Shown piece by piece: positions 34,800-46,760 of a DNA stretch of 64,000 nt (positions are counted from its first letter, which is position 1; each line of letters begins with the position of its first letter). A program made the position numbers and the translations under genes. The notes beneath the pieces are model-generated. The model was not told the DNA's origin and did no database searches. It saw nothing but the letters and a program-made list of their open reading frames with translations. Source of the DNA: Multifurca ochricompacta (lineage: Eukaryota > Basidiomycota > Agaricomycetes > Russulales > Russulaceae); contig WTXG01000019.1 of NCBI GenBank assembly GCA_022496185.1, positions 186,001 to 250,000 of the forward strand, in the 5' to 3' direction.

Positions 34800-34875
34800 G
34801 TTTGGGAATCGAACCCTGCTCTTGCGCCTGATATCTTACAGTGGCCGCGTATTCGTATTGACCCCAATAGACTAT
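34800..34875 (-). pseudogene. tRNA-like remnant with B box
   Basis: The minus strand contains GAGCAGGGTTCGATTCCC, a good T-arm/B-box core, preceded by GGCCACTGTAAGATATCAGGC, which resembles an anticodon arm. The acceptor arms do not pair and the D-arm is not recognisable. It is best seen as a decayed tRNA or tRNA-derived short element just after the truncated oxoprolinase gene. Confidence 0.3.
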
Positions 34876-35088
34876 TAAGTTAATGGCCCATATTATAATA
34901 TTGAGAGGTTGATGCACTGCACTGCCTGCAGTGCCACGGCCGATGCTGTCGGGCGTTCGTCAGCGTCGGCAGAAGAACGTTGATGCCGTTGCGTTGCGTT
35001 GCTATGCAGCCATGATCTCACCACCATGTAAATACCCAAAGATGAAGGGACTCACATGGTGACATCTCGACTGCTGGATTATACTTCC

Positions 35089-37406
35089 TGCTCATACGTG
35101 TCCTCCCAACTCCCATCAACGTAGTCATGTCCTTTCTCGCTTCCGTCGCCATCGTCCGCGTCGTCAGGATCTGGCTGTAAATCACCACCGTCAATCAAAC
35201 CGGCATGCCCGCCGATCCTTCCTCCGCCCTCTTCAACAACCACACTCGCATCCTCTTCCTTGTCATCAAGGGTATATAAAATGCCGTCATCGTCTTTCTC
35301 GTCTTTACCATCTGTGAAAAGATCTTTGAGGGCATCATAATTGATGCGCTTGCTGTAGCGCGCATTCTGTTTGAGAAGAGTACGAACGGACTCGGCAGCC
35401 GTGCTTCCATGTGGTGTCGAGGCATCGCGAGGTTTTACTGTAGGTTTCCGGCGCTGTCCATCCCCATGATCAGTCAGAACTGAGAAAACATAAAAGTTGT
35501 GGCAAACCTTCTTCTGCTTGGCCGACGTTCCACCTGGCTCGCGTTGCTCCCCTTTTGCTGTCCGGAGACCGAAACGTTAGAGTGTAATGACTTACACCCG
35601 TGGATAGTCGTAACTAGCAATACACGCACCCGCAATTGCTTCCAGATACTCTCGATTCATCTCAACCCAGACTCGTTCCTTGACTCGCACTTCCTCCTCA
35701 CTCAAAAGAAAGCGATCAAGTTCCTCTTCGTCCAGCCCGATCAACTCATCCACAGGCTGAATGCCTGCCATTCGTCGCTCATTGACTTCGTCTAGTGCTG
35801 CGCTGAGTTGAGCGCCTTGTTCGTTGAGCAGATACTCGGCCACTTCCTCGGCAAGAACGTGATTGACTTCGGCTTCTAGTGGTGACACGGCATCGGCTAC
35901 GCTGCCTGTGGTGATGGCTTGTGAGGACGATGATATAATTGAATCGCCAGGAGGTTGTTCTACTAAGAGGGCGGAATTTGTTTGGTCTTCTGATTTTTCC
36001 TCTTCCGGTTCTGGCTCTGGTAAGAAGAGCGGGTCGGGTTGCGAAGTACCAGCAAGGATGCCCGAGTTGAAGAGCCCAGGGTCAAGATATGTGCGCGGCG
36101 TATTACTAGGAGGAGGGTTATCACCTCCTTCCTCGTCACTCTCGTCAATACGTCGGCGCTTGCGCTTGCGCTTGTCTGCCTTGTTCTGCTTCTTTCGTAC
36201 TTTATTTGCCTCTTCGGATGCTTCGTCCTCTACTTCCAGCTCCTTGTTGTCGCGCTCCTTTTCCTTTCCTTTGATAAAGGCAGGCGGGTCCATCTCCTCC
36301 TCGAGCCACACGGTGCGGAAGTCCGTCAAGGTGAGTGCACCACTTGGCGTCTCTTTGAACTCTTTCAGACGCTTACGCAATGTCGTGTCGGCAATTTTGA
36401 CAACTTGGACAATCTCCTCTACTGAACGCCGGAAGTTGTTCATACGGGCGGCAAGAAGAAGACATGCACCGCAAATGCCTGCAGGCCGTCGTCCTTTAGT
36501 CATCCAGTCGCGGTCGAAACGCTGCACAAGCCGAATTGCGTCTGTGGCAACCTTATGTGTCTCATCACCGAATTCGAGTAGAGCGGCAAAGCGAGAGATG
36601 TAATGAGAGGGATCTACTAGTGGCAAACGCAAGTTGAGGGTCTGGACAAGCTGGAGATAAGTGTGTCCAAGCTCAAAGACGTTGACCTGAGGGAAATGAG
36701 CAAACAAGTGAGCGGAGTGAAAGCAATCACCTGGAGTAAGTCAGAGAAATCAATTAGCATGTAATTACGGGTCTCTTTCTGCCGACATGCGACATAGAGA
36801 CAAACTGCTACAACGTTGAGGCTTTTGCGCCCTTTCGTAAACTTGTGTTCCACTGCGAGGGTGTACAGTCGCGTTGCGGCGAGAGAAACGACGTCGGACA
36901 AGCGCAGAATGGAGGCGATACTCTGAATCTTGCGATTCGCTAAGAGAAGTGTCAGAAGGCATAATACGAAGGAGTGAAATCTCTCCGGAGAGGCGAAGGA
37001 GCATATTTCGCGTCGCAAAAACTGAACTCACCATTGGCAATGGTCTGCTCCCTCGACTCGGCATTTCCTCTATTTCCAAAAGGACCACCCATGCGGGCGT
37101 GGGCTAAGAATTGGTTTTATCACACGGGGGAGAATAATACTTGAAAATCTCACTTGCACCCTGTCCTACATATGAACCTTGTACCATAGCAGCGCCGCTT
37201 GCGGTCTCGCCGAAGGATACTTCATTTACGATGGTATTCTCTTCGACGACAGTGCCGCACTGTACGCAAAAGCCGTTCCCAGCTGCAGCATCGTATTCAA
37301 TAACAGTACCTCCACAGTCAGTGCATACAGCCTGTGAAAGAGCGGAACGGGAGACATTAAGCTCAACCTATGAAGATGTTAAGCCGTATGTCGTACGTCG
37401 TACCAT
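35089..37406 (-). CDS. BRF1: TFIIIB subunit BRF1 (TFIIB-related factor)
   Basis: An RNA polymerase III initiation factor. The N-terminal zinc ribbon shows CTDCGGTV and FCVQCGTVV. Two cyclin-like repeats follow: KGRKSLNVVAVCLYVACRQ in the first, KGRRPAGICGACLLLAARM in the second. The C-terminal half is acidic and charged, and includes the BRF homology segment SKRINYDALKDLF needed for TBP and Bdp1 contact. The first coding exon appears to be the ATG alone (37404-37406), since a GTACG donor follows at once and the next exon opens with AVCTDCGG. Other introns lie near 37091-37140, 36959-37033 and 36681-36731, with two more near the 3' end. Stop at 35089-35091. Confidence 0.93.
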
Positions 37407-37622
37407 TGTTTAGTTTAGTTTAGATTAGAGAGTAAACGGCAATTCCCGAGATGAAGTAACAACTATTTTATGATTTAATTAAAACTACCTTGATATTTCA
37501 CTCTTTCAAAAGGCAACTTGGATGTGGTACTCGTATCGTAAAGGAGGCGAAGGCAAAGGCGAAGACTGTCCCGCACCCATATCCATCCGTCACAAAGTCA
37601 TCGTTAACTCAACATTCAACAC

Positions 37623-38458
37623 TCAAACATTGCTAGCGTTCCCTCGTCCGAACGAGTTCTCCGGTTGAGCGAAGGCATACTGCGTCCCATAGTTATATGT
37701 CGTGGCCATCGGCGGAGTGCTCGCGGCCACCTGAGCTGGTGGAGGATAGTCCAACGCCTCTTCTTCCTGCAACTGCTCGACGTAATTGGCGACGATGAGG
37801 CAACCCCCTATTCATCCATTCGTAAATAATACAACTCGGTTGAGAGGGATGAAAGACAGAGACGCACAGAGCTCAATCAACCAAATGAAAATATAAAGGC
37901 CGATGGTGATGTTGCGGCCGACTTTGAACGCCTTCCTACAATCCTCTTGCTTGGACGGGCTATCACTCCCGTTGATGCAGTCATTCACGTCGTGATCGCC
38001 AACCTTGTGGAAGAGCGTATAGATGAAGTATGCACCGCTTGCGATGCTGAAGCCCAGATGCCACCACACCATCGTGTTATACAGGGAGACAAAACCGCGA
38101 CGCCTGCCGATAGTTCCGATTAACCTGAATGTAAATATAAGCATTTAGATTTAAGAATATGAGTGTGACACAAAGTAAACGGACCCAAATATAGAAACGA
38201 TAGCAAGGACGGTATATGAGAGGGAGGCAATCACAAGAGAGGTCTCCTGGTTCCTCGTCAAGTGTGCTTGATCTACGGACCAATGAGTACATGATCTAGA
38301 CCGCAGAATAAGGGATGCGATATACCTTTGTGCGTAGCGCCGTGCCAGCCGACGGCAGCAACTATTGAACCCCCAACGATACCCAGTGCGGTCATCATGA
38401 ACACACCAAACCGCACAGGGATGCAGCAGCAGAACGTGCGAGAGGAGACGTAACCCAT
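37623..38458 (-). CDS. Four-helix membrane protein, conserved fungal type
   Basis: A protein of about 210 residues with four hydrophobic helices: FMMTALGIVGGSIVAAVGW, the VIASLSYTVLAIVSIFG segment, a helix around MVWWHLGFSIASGAYFIY, and ITIGLYIFIWLIEL running into GCLIVANYV. The N-terminus has a CCC cluster (RTFCCCIPVR) that could be palmitoylated. A Cys-containing loop (NDCINGSDS...EDCRK) lies between helices 3 and 4. The cytosolic tail is Pro/Asn-rich. I do not recognise a named family. The overall plan resembles uncharacterised basidiomycete tetraspan proteins. Introns near 37810-37863, 38123-38182 and 38270-38324. Confidence 0.7.
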
Positions 38459-38934
38459 GGTTGCAAACTCGGAGTGGTACAGCTAGGAATGTAATAAAAT
38501 CGGACGAAAAAGCAGACACGTCGAATGTCGAGTACAGCGAAAGAGGGGGAGGGGAACAATCAAGGTAGCGAATGGGTAAAGGGAGGCTCAGCCTGGGGAT
38601 GTCGGGTAACGGGTCGCTTCGTTTATATATCGCTGGGGGCATCACGACTGATCGGCTAATGCACATTGATGGGGAAATGAGTATTTTTGATGGCTACTCG
38701 TAGTGCATCGTAAGCGCCCTCAAAGCTATCCATGACGATATGGCGACGGAGCTGGTTGATTTACCTCTGCCTACCAAGCGCATAAATTCAAATTTCCGGT
38801 CGTTGTTGTTGTGTTGTTGCTGTGTGGAAAGGGAGAGAGGGAGGTGGAGGTTGGAGGTTACGTTCACCGTTACCCGTTACCGTTACCGTTACTACTGTAT
38901 GTACCCACTGTACCTATCTGTGCACGCGTGATAC
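38459..38934. promoter_or_regulatory. Divergent intergenic region, tetraspan / S2P
   Basis: This region holds a GTTACC tandem repeat (about 38867-38892) 40-60 bases before the S2P start, and little else of note. Confidence 0.5.
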
Positions 38935-40851
38935 ATGATCCCATTCGCTTTCCTCCTCCTCCTCAGTTTATGGTCATTAATACACCTCACTCATCGCTTC
39001 TATGCGCCATCTTTCAAATCCCGTAGTCTTTTACCAACCTCTTTGACCAGTCGGAAGCGAAATTTGACAACCGTCACACTCAAGGGCGTGTATCTTCGCG
39101 TCGAGAGTACTGCTTTGAACTACGCCCATGATATTTTGGCTCAATGGCTCTCTCGAAATCGCGCTGTACATTTTAGAACCATCCTGCGCTCAACTTTCGA
39201 CTTGGGAATCATGATTTCCTTGCTAGGCATGGCCGTGGCTTTGGCTTTGCTCGCTTGGACATTCGTGCAACTTGCACGGAGATTAGTGGTCGGTTCAGTC
39301 CCACAGTCTACGGATGTATACCTGCGAGTGAAACGGGTGTATGAAAGTAACTATGTACCCCCTTTGCATACAACCCGAGCAACGACAGACTTACCCGTAC
39401 AGCTGTTGGTATGAGCTCTCTCTCCTTTACATCTCCCGCATGTCATGCCAACTCACCTGTCAAATTAGATCCCAGGAGTTACCCTCCCCCTTTCACAATT
39501 ACCTTTACTTATTAGCGCGCTATTCTTTTCTCAAACTATACACGAAGCTGGGCATGCACTTTCTGCCGCGCTGTTAGTTTTCTTGATCTGTTCCTACCTG
39601 CCACCTCATTCATCTCTATTGTAGTGACCATGTACCGCTCCAGTGTCTCGGCGCGTCCTTGACACTTTTGGTGCCTGCGGCCTTCGTTGCATTCCCTACT
39701 CAGGCCCTCGCCTCCCTCTCCCCTCATGTCCGCGCGCGTATTGCTGCTTCCGGCCCACTCCTAAGCGCATTGTTGTACCTTATACTCATTCTCCCACTTG
39801 AGCGCCCGTTTCTCCTGGTTGGATATTCAAGTGTCACCGCAAGCGGGCTGATAGTAGCATCTGTGACGTTGGACTCACCCTTGGCATCTCATCTTACCCC
39901 TGGCACGCTCCTCACTGCCCTTGATGACTTTCCTCTTGCCAATGCCAAGGAAGGCGCTTGGAGCGATTACCTGACTGCCTCACAATCCTCTTTTTCGAAG
40001 GAACCGGCCTGGTGCGTGGATACAAATTGGTTTCTCAGTGAGGGAGACTCTGCCGAGGTCCCATAGATTGGCCTCACTGATTTGTTGCACAGGCCAGCCG
40101 CGTGGTTGTTGTGCAACTCCTCCGCCCGGAATCGGCTCTGAAGCATGCCTAGTGCCCCTTGTAATTACAGAGACTCCGCGATGTGTTGAAGCGCCAGAAC
40201 TTTTTGTCCACACAGATGCCGCCGTAATACGCTGTGACGGCCCGTGTATGGACGGGCAGATGTGTGCCCGTCTGCGTGATGGCGAGGAGTTTCTGCGCAT
40301 CGGCGTTCAGTCTGACGACCTCGAAAACCCCACGCGTGTCGTACTATGGCGGGGGGCACGGGACGAAATTTACCGAAGTGGTATGATGTACCCTGGTAAA
40401 CAAGCTGACTAGTACATGCTAATCTATAATCTAGTGGAAGTTACCCGGTGGCGACCACGGTCGTCAATGCTTCCTTTTTGGCTTCCGAATCTTGTGGCGG
40501 ATATAATCCTGTACGCTTCCTGGTTGCTAACTACGAGTATCACGCAACTGAGGTCCTATCGGCAGATACACCCGCACATTGACATTGTCCTTATTTTTAC
40601 TCAACGTGCTTCCGCTTTCGCAATTAGACGGCGGAATTTTGCTGGAAGCCTTACTCCGCTATGTTGATACTGCGAGTTTTGTGGGGCCAGATCTTGAAGC
40701 TGGACTGACAGAAAGTTTATCCCCACGGAACCTACGAGCCGGGTTTGTGAGCAGGTCTTTGCGGGGTCTGACCGCAGGGCTACTTATCGGGTGTATACTA
40801 CTAGGGGCATATGATAGCATTTTACGAGGGTACATGCAATCGCCTGAATGA
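38935..40851 (+). CDS. Membrane-bound site-2 protease (M50)
   Basis: An intramembrane zinc metalloprotease of the Golgi/ER. After an N-terminal signal-anchor helix (FAFLLLLSLWSLI), the zinc motif HEAGH appears in SQTIHEAGHALSAAL (about 39530-39573). The third zinc ligand is in the second conserved site NVLPLSQLDGG (about 40600-40633). Between them lies a Cys-rich lumenal loop with AWCVDTNWFLS joined to QPRGCCATPPP over an intron at about 40033-40093. A 53-base intron at about 40511-40563 links DIIL to YTRTLTLSLF. In characterised basidiomycetes the homologue releases the sterol regulator Sre1. Start ATG at 38935; no frame break. Confidence 0.9.
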
Positions 40852-41006
40852 TCATGCACGAGAGTGCCATTGCAGAACGAGAGAAATATAGCCTTTGTGC
40901 ATGTGCATAACCAGTTTTATTATTGGCGTCGAACATGAACCTACACGGTCACAATCGCCGATCACGGCGTCGGGACCTCATCAACAGCGCAACAAGAATA
41001 AAGCAT

Positions 41007-41437
41007 TTACTTCTTCTTGGGCTGTTTCTTCACTTCCTCTATGGCAAGACCTTTGTATAACCCCGAATCTGATGAGGACAACGACGGTGGTAGGGCAAAA
41101 AGAATGAACCTGGCCTACCTGGCGGGAGACTCTGCTTGAGCTTCTCTGCTTTTTCAGGATCATCGAGCGCAAGGGTGTAAAGATAACGTGAGCATCGAAT
41201 CTTAAACTTTGTCCGCTCTTTTGCGCCGGGGGTTGCGGGTGCAATTTTCTTGATGCGCGCCGCTGTGTGCGTGCCTATTAGATGTAGTGAGTACAAGAAT
41301 GAAGGGTGACGAACAGCGGGCGTCCTTCCGCCGTGCGATGTCGATAAATTGCTTTATATCGCGGATCTCCTTAGGCTTAAATATCCTTATCAGCATCTCA
41401 AGACGCGTAGGACGTGAGGAAAATGTGTACATACCAT
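41007..41437 (-). CDS. RPL38: 60S ribosomal protein L38 (eL38)
   Basis: A small ribosomal protein. The first coding exon is just the ATG (41435-41437), followed at once by a GTATGT donor. The next exon opens with [19 protein letters not shown]. Later exons give [40 protein letters not shown] and [10 protein letters not shown] with TAA at 41007-41009. The product is about 80 residues, normal for eL38. Confidence 0.94.
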
Positions 41438-41759
41438 GTTGCGGAACTGTTTGTCTTGACGATGTGGATTGGATAGTTGGATAGTCAAACGTGGAGGGAG
41501 TGGCTGAAGAGTTGTATAGCTACTCTCGGGATATGCCGCCCTACCCTCTTTTAGTTTTAGTTTGATTTTCGTTAAATCCAATATGAAATTAACTATAATA
41601 AATATTTATAATAATAATAATAAAAATCTAATATAAGCAAGAGCGTAGTTAAACCACCACACATTAAGGTATGGTTAGTTTGGATAAGCCGTTAAATTAT
41701 TAAGTTAAGTTCACATCTGTACCTCATATCAGTACTCGCTCTCCTCTCCCCTTCATCAC
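41438..41759. other. Intergenic, AT-rich
   Basis: AT-rich DNA with an AATAATAATA microsatellite (about 41610-41625). It lies upstream of L38 and downstream of the small unknown gene, and is the probable L38 promoter. Confidence 0.5.
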
Positions 41760-42174
41760 TTACTCATAATACTCTTCCCACATGGCATGAGCGCTCAGTT
41801 TCCCCGGGAGTGTATCTTGCGCTTCGACTGGCAATTCCTTTGCCTACAAGAAGATACCATCAGCTACGTTAACCGGAGAGGTCGTAGGGGACGGAGAACG
41901 CGTGTCAAACTTTGCCCAGATCTGATTTATCTATGCTGATGAAAGTACTGCACCTGGCATCTTGAGTCTAGCAACTATGACAGTCATAGGCTGATTGTCG
42001 AGGTAGGTAAATGATTGCGCCCTTTTTTACTGTGTGGTCGTGAAGGATGATTGATCAGACGTACCATCAATGTAAATGAATCTGACTAGCCTCCCGAGGA
42101 CACCTTTAACAAGGTGTCGTGGTCTCGTTACGAGTTGACCCTTGATTAAATTTGCGGTTTGCATTTTACGACTT
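41760..42174 (-). CDS. Small unrecognised protein, exon structure unresolved
   Basis: I do not recognise this gene. The first exon (from ATG at 42174) encodes MQTANLIKGQLVTRPRHL, basic and amphipathic like a mitochondrial presequence, then VKGVLGRLVRFIYID, with a GTACGT donor at about 42065. A middle exon contains QPMTVIVARLKMPGA. The last exon, after a TTGTAG acceptor, reads AKELPVEAQDTLPGKLSAHA then MWEEYYE and TAA at 41760. The first two exons do not join in frame with any site I can find, so a base may be missing or an exon boundary misjudged. The product would be about 85-95 residues, possibly mitochondrial. Confidence 0.45.
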
Positions 42175-42380
42175 TGGAGCATTCCAGCTCGCACTCGTTA
42201 TTCCCACTACTACTCCCAAGAGGGTAGAACATTTGCTCGCAAGCAGACTTAAATCAGTGATGAGCCATAATTCAAGTCCATAAAGTCTTCTAGTAAAATT
42301 AATCAAATTGTCCTCCGGGTATGTATACATGAACATCGCAATCAAAGCAATATAGGAGCGCTAGGTGCCAGTGTAACGCT

Positions 42381-43153
42381 TCACATGACGGTGCAGCAAG
42401 AGTTTTGCTATACAGAAGTAGAATTAGTCAACGCTAAGCAGCTGAAAAGCAGGACAAAAGATTGCACCTTCTTGGCCGTCTTGTAGAACATCTTGCTTTG
42501 TGCAGAAAGCGCAGTCGAGCGCTCGACCAGATTATCCAACTTCTCGCCACGTTGGAGGACGGATTCGATCGTTTTATGCTGCGGTCAAACGTGAGCACGG
42601 CCGAGTCATTTATTGGAGAAGTGTATTGCGCACTAGAACGATTTTCGTTTCATCAAGTTCTTGCTGCACGCGCATGATGTTATCCGCATGCCGTGGGTCT
42701 TGGTATTTCTGAAGGTAGGTGTGGATCTCTTGGAACGAGATAGTAGAAGGATTGGCGAAGGAAGTTTGGGGGACCTTTGATGTAAAATCGTCGAGGAGCT
42801 TGCTGAGAAGGGAGAAAGCGGGTCGAACGGGATACTCGTGGTCTGTAATAATTACGGCTAGAGAGACAGATGGTTTATTGGCAAATGCATGATGCTATTG
42901 GGAATAAAAGCCAACCTGCAAGCTGCTCCGCGCCTCCCCTATTGTAAACGTGGGCAGTGTAGTTGTTCTCTTGAACACTCTGACGTCCACCTTGAGGAGT
43001 GCGTTCTGCGACAGTCTTGGTGAAGAAGGACATGAATTCGCCGACAGAACCCTTTTGATAAAATGAAAAAGACGATAGTTCGGATGCTTGAATTAGAGTT
43101 GCACTTGGACCAGAAGTTGGAGCGAGAATGACGGCGAGAGAATAAACCTTCAT
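42381..43153 (-). CDS. YKT6: v-SNARE YKT6
   Basis: An essential SNARE in ER-Golgi, endosomal and vacuolar fusion. The N-terminal longin domain begins [12 protein letters not shown] and continues through [20 protein letters not shown] and NNYTAHVYN. The R-SNARE coiled coil follows: [15 protein letters not shown] joins over an intron to [20 protein letters not shown], with the zero-layer Arg in LQRGEK. The last short exon encodes QNSCCTVM, a double-Cys prenylation/palmitoylation box typical of YKT6. There is no transmembrane helix, as expected. Confidence 0.95.
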
Positions 43154-43326
43154 TGTGGTTGTAGTTGTAGTTGTGATTTTGGGTGGGATAGTGGGATGAA
43201 GATGAAGATGAGGAACGAGGAACCAATCAAGGCTCACTCTTCTCCTTGTACATGTACATGTGGCAAGTGGCAGTGGCGGTGTCTTAGACATAGACATTGG
43301 CATTGACATTAACATTAACATTGGGC

Positions 43327-46300
43327 ATGTCTACAGATCCTTCATTTCAGTCTTTGGGAACTCCAGATCTTTCCCTGGGTTCCATAATTTCTGGTATTTC
43401 AACCCCTGCAAAATCTTTCAGAGTATCTTCCGTCTCCTCCCACACTACAGCCCCTTCATCCGCTCCAATATCTACGCCATCGCCACCTCATACACTCGTA
43501 CGACGAAAAGGTGACGAGGCCACCCCAGTTGCACTAAGACGACACATTTCTAGCCGCGACGAAGATGACGAGCCGGAATTAGACTCACTCAATGCCTCCC
43601 AGAAAGAGAACAACTGGGAAGGTGACCTCGGTACTCCTCTGAATACAAGAGGAAAGCGTTCCAAATCGAATGCTACCAATCCACCAAAGGGGAATAACCT
43701 TACTCTTCGAGACCAGGAGAAGGTCCGTAATCACCCTCATATCCAGTAGCATGCGCCTTTCAAACAACTGCTCTTTATTCTAGCACATCGACAACCTTAA
43801 GAAGGAGAACTTCAACATAAAGCTCAAGGTCCACTTCCTCGAGGAGCGTCTCGCCCAGCTCGCTCCCGACCAGGTAGAGGCTGCGCTCAAGCAGAACATT
43901 AACCTTAAGATCGAAGTACAACAACGAGGAATGGAGCTCAAGAAGGTCCGGAAGCTCGTCCTCGAGCTCGAGAATGAATTGCAACGGTTACAACGCGGAG
44001 ACGTAGCACGATCGTCACGTGAAAGCGAGCTCGAGGCTTTGCTTGAGAAGCGCGAACATGAAACTCGAGAACTCCGCCGTCGTCTCACCAGTGGGTCTGA
44101 TGGTCTGATGCCGCTCTACGCGAGGCAGAGGACCGCAATGCAGAGCTCGAGGAAGAGCTCGAGAATGTGCGCCACCTACTTGAGGAGAACATGGATGAAC
44201 TAGAGCGACTCAAGGACCTCGTCGAGCAACGTGGTGAAGATGTCAATAGTATTTCCGACCCCAGGCGCATCGCTGCGCTTCGAGAGGAAATTACTGACCT
44301 CAAAGTTGCATTGGAGGAACATGTAGATGCTCTTACCCAACGTGAGGACGAGAAGGAGGAGCTTTTAGACCAGAATGAAGCCCTCCGTTTGCAAATCGAG
44401 GACTTAGAGCGCCGCCGAGATGCAGAAAGTATCGAACGTAGTCAAAGTCGTGCCATGATCCTCGAAGAGCGTGAGTCACGCGAAGCAATTGAGGACGACC
44501 TCAATGTGCTCCGTGACAAGCTTGCCGCTGCAAATATCGAGCTTCAACAGAAGGATGACGAACTTGGTTTCAAAAGCCAGGAGATTAGCGAGCTCATCAG
44601 TGAGCACCGCTCTATTATCGATGATGTCGAAGGGGAGTGGAAGGGCGAGGTCGATGAGGCGAAAGTACAGATTGAGGAGCTACGTGACGTCTGTTGCATT
44701 TCGTATAATCTTGCGTGGTGGGCTGCCTGCTGATTGCCTGCAGGCCCTTGCGGAACGTGATGCCGAGTCAGAGGAACTCCGCATGCAGATTAACGAGTTA
44801 GAGTCCAACACCAACGCTCTTCACGACAAATTCGAAGCAGCACTTGCACACTTAGAGCGGGAGGCTGAAGAAAAGGACGAAGAGATCGCTCTTGCAAATC
44901 GCGAGATTGAGCAACTTGGGCACCGCATCTACGAACTCGAGGAGGATGCCGAGGAGTTGAAGAGGATTAACGACCGCGCACGGGAAGACGAAATGGTCGA
45001 GCGTGAGCGGTTAGAAGCACTTGCAGCAGCTCTGAAAGAAGTGTGCCCTCCCGTTCTCATCCCAGTGTCCTGCTTAACGTCTTGACAGAAAGTGGCCTAC
45101 CTCAAAAACGAGTTGCAGGAAACAACCAGGCTTTACGAGGCATGCAACCAGGAGATTCTCTCGTATAGAACTCGTCAGGAAGAGCTCGCACGACATGTCG
45201 AGGATCTTGTCGGGGAGATACAGAAGGAGCGTGACGCTCGTGAACGTGTTGAGAGCCTGTTGGAAAAGGCAAATCGCGATTTCGAGTCAGAGATGCGTCG
45301 CTCGCGCCGCGCTTTTGAAGCACATGAGGCCGTTGCGCAGACCGCGCAGACCGAGCTTGCTCGTGTCCAAGCCCTTCTTCACCAACGCGAAGCGGATGTT
45401 TCCACCCTCCAAGCTGGATTGACTGTGCAGGAGGCAGCAGCCAAGACACAGGGCGAAAACGCGACAACTGCTCGTTTCTCATTGCAACTTGAGGCAGATC
45501 GACTGAAGCGTGATCTCGAGCGGCTTGAGGACGAGCTCTCTCGCGCTCGTAAAGACCTCCACGAGCGAGAGACACGCGTGCGCGAGCGTGATGGCGTCAT
45601 TGATACGCTGCACGTGGAGAACCGTGAACTGTCGGCGCAGTTAGCTTCTCAAACCCAAGCACGGTTGAATGTGGTTGATAAGCTTGATCTTACTCAATCG
45701 AGCTTGCATACGGCAGAAGCGGATGTTAATTCCTTGCGGGCGCGTGCGCAGGAGCTCGAGCAACGGCTCTCTAAAGATCAAAGAGCCTTACTCGCTGCGG
45801 AAAATCAATATCGGGATCAGCTGACGGAACGCAACACACTCCTGCTTACCATCTATCAGTATATGGACAAGATCCTCGGTGTTGACAAGACACCTGTACG
45901 TTCACCCTCTAATTACGCTTGCACGTGTAGCTCTGACTCTATTTGATTTGTAGAAGAAGAGCGGTCAGGCAGAAACCAAACCATATACAAATTTTGGTGT
46001 CTTTCACGACAATCTCATCTCTCGACTTAAGTCTTTAAACCAAATTCAGTTGGACTTTGAGAAGCGTACCAAGGAAGCGGAGGCCCGGTATACGGATAAG
46101 CTAAATGAGATACGCAAGTCAGTGGACCACAGATGGCGTCAATTGGACAAGTTTGAGAGCAGCCTTAAACAGTACGCGGATACGAAATCCACCTGGCGCC
46201 GCAAGCTTAGTGCAAAGGAGGGTGAACTAGAAGCGGCCAAGGTTAATTCCATGTGCAGGTTACGATTCTGATTTCTGATGCGCGATGCAGACGACGTTGT

Positions 46301-46760
46301 CGGAACTGACTTCACAACTGGTCATATTGAAGCGGCCCACACCTGGTGACTCGAGCGAGGTCAAGGCGCTAATGATCCGGGCGAACAACGCCGAGCGTCG
46401 TCTCGCCAATGCGCAGAACCAACTCGCTGCTGCAGAAGAGAAGATGGCAGTCATGAACCAAAAGACTACAGCAGCAGATAGCAAGTGGGATGCACGAGTG
46501 AAGGAATATGAGACACGCCTACGCGCGGCGGAAGAGAAGGTCAAACGAGAGAGGCAAGGTTATAAAGAACGAGTACTGGAGCTCGAACACCAGATCAAGT
46601 ACGTGTCCAGACGTCGACATATCATATCTGAATGACAACTGATCTCTCCTTTGAGTTCAGGTCATTACAGAGACAAAGAGAACTCGCTGAGAAGCGTAAT
46701 CAACAATTAGCCGATATTGAGACCAAGGTGCCACAAAAGTCGGGGTCTCCAGCGCGGTAG
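43327..46760 (+). CDS. Centrosomin/Mto1-like microtubule-organising-centre protein
   Basis: A coiled-coil scaffold that recruits gamma-tubulin complexes. After a disordered Ser/Thr/Pro-rich N-terminus comes the centrosomin motif 1 region, LRDQEKHIDNLKKENFNIKL, spanning an intron at about 43722-43783, then KVHFLEERLAQLAPDQVE. About 800 residues of heptad-rich sequence follow. The C-terminal part YKERVLELEHQIKSLQRQRE resembles the Mto2-binding region of fission-yeast Mto1. Introns near 44692-44743, 45041-45088, 45897-45954, 46241-46289 and 46598-46659 keep frame. At 44104-44107 the frame breaks by one missing base (SDGL then DAALREAEDRN), with coiled coil on both sides. A 35-base intron there is too short to be credible. 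Confidence 0.88.

Noticed and set aside
35863..36603. 246-codon forward frame opposite BRF1
   Set aside because: A Ser-rich shadow of the acidic, low-complexity C-terminal half of BRF1.
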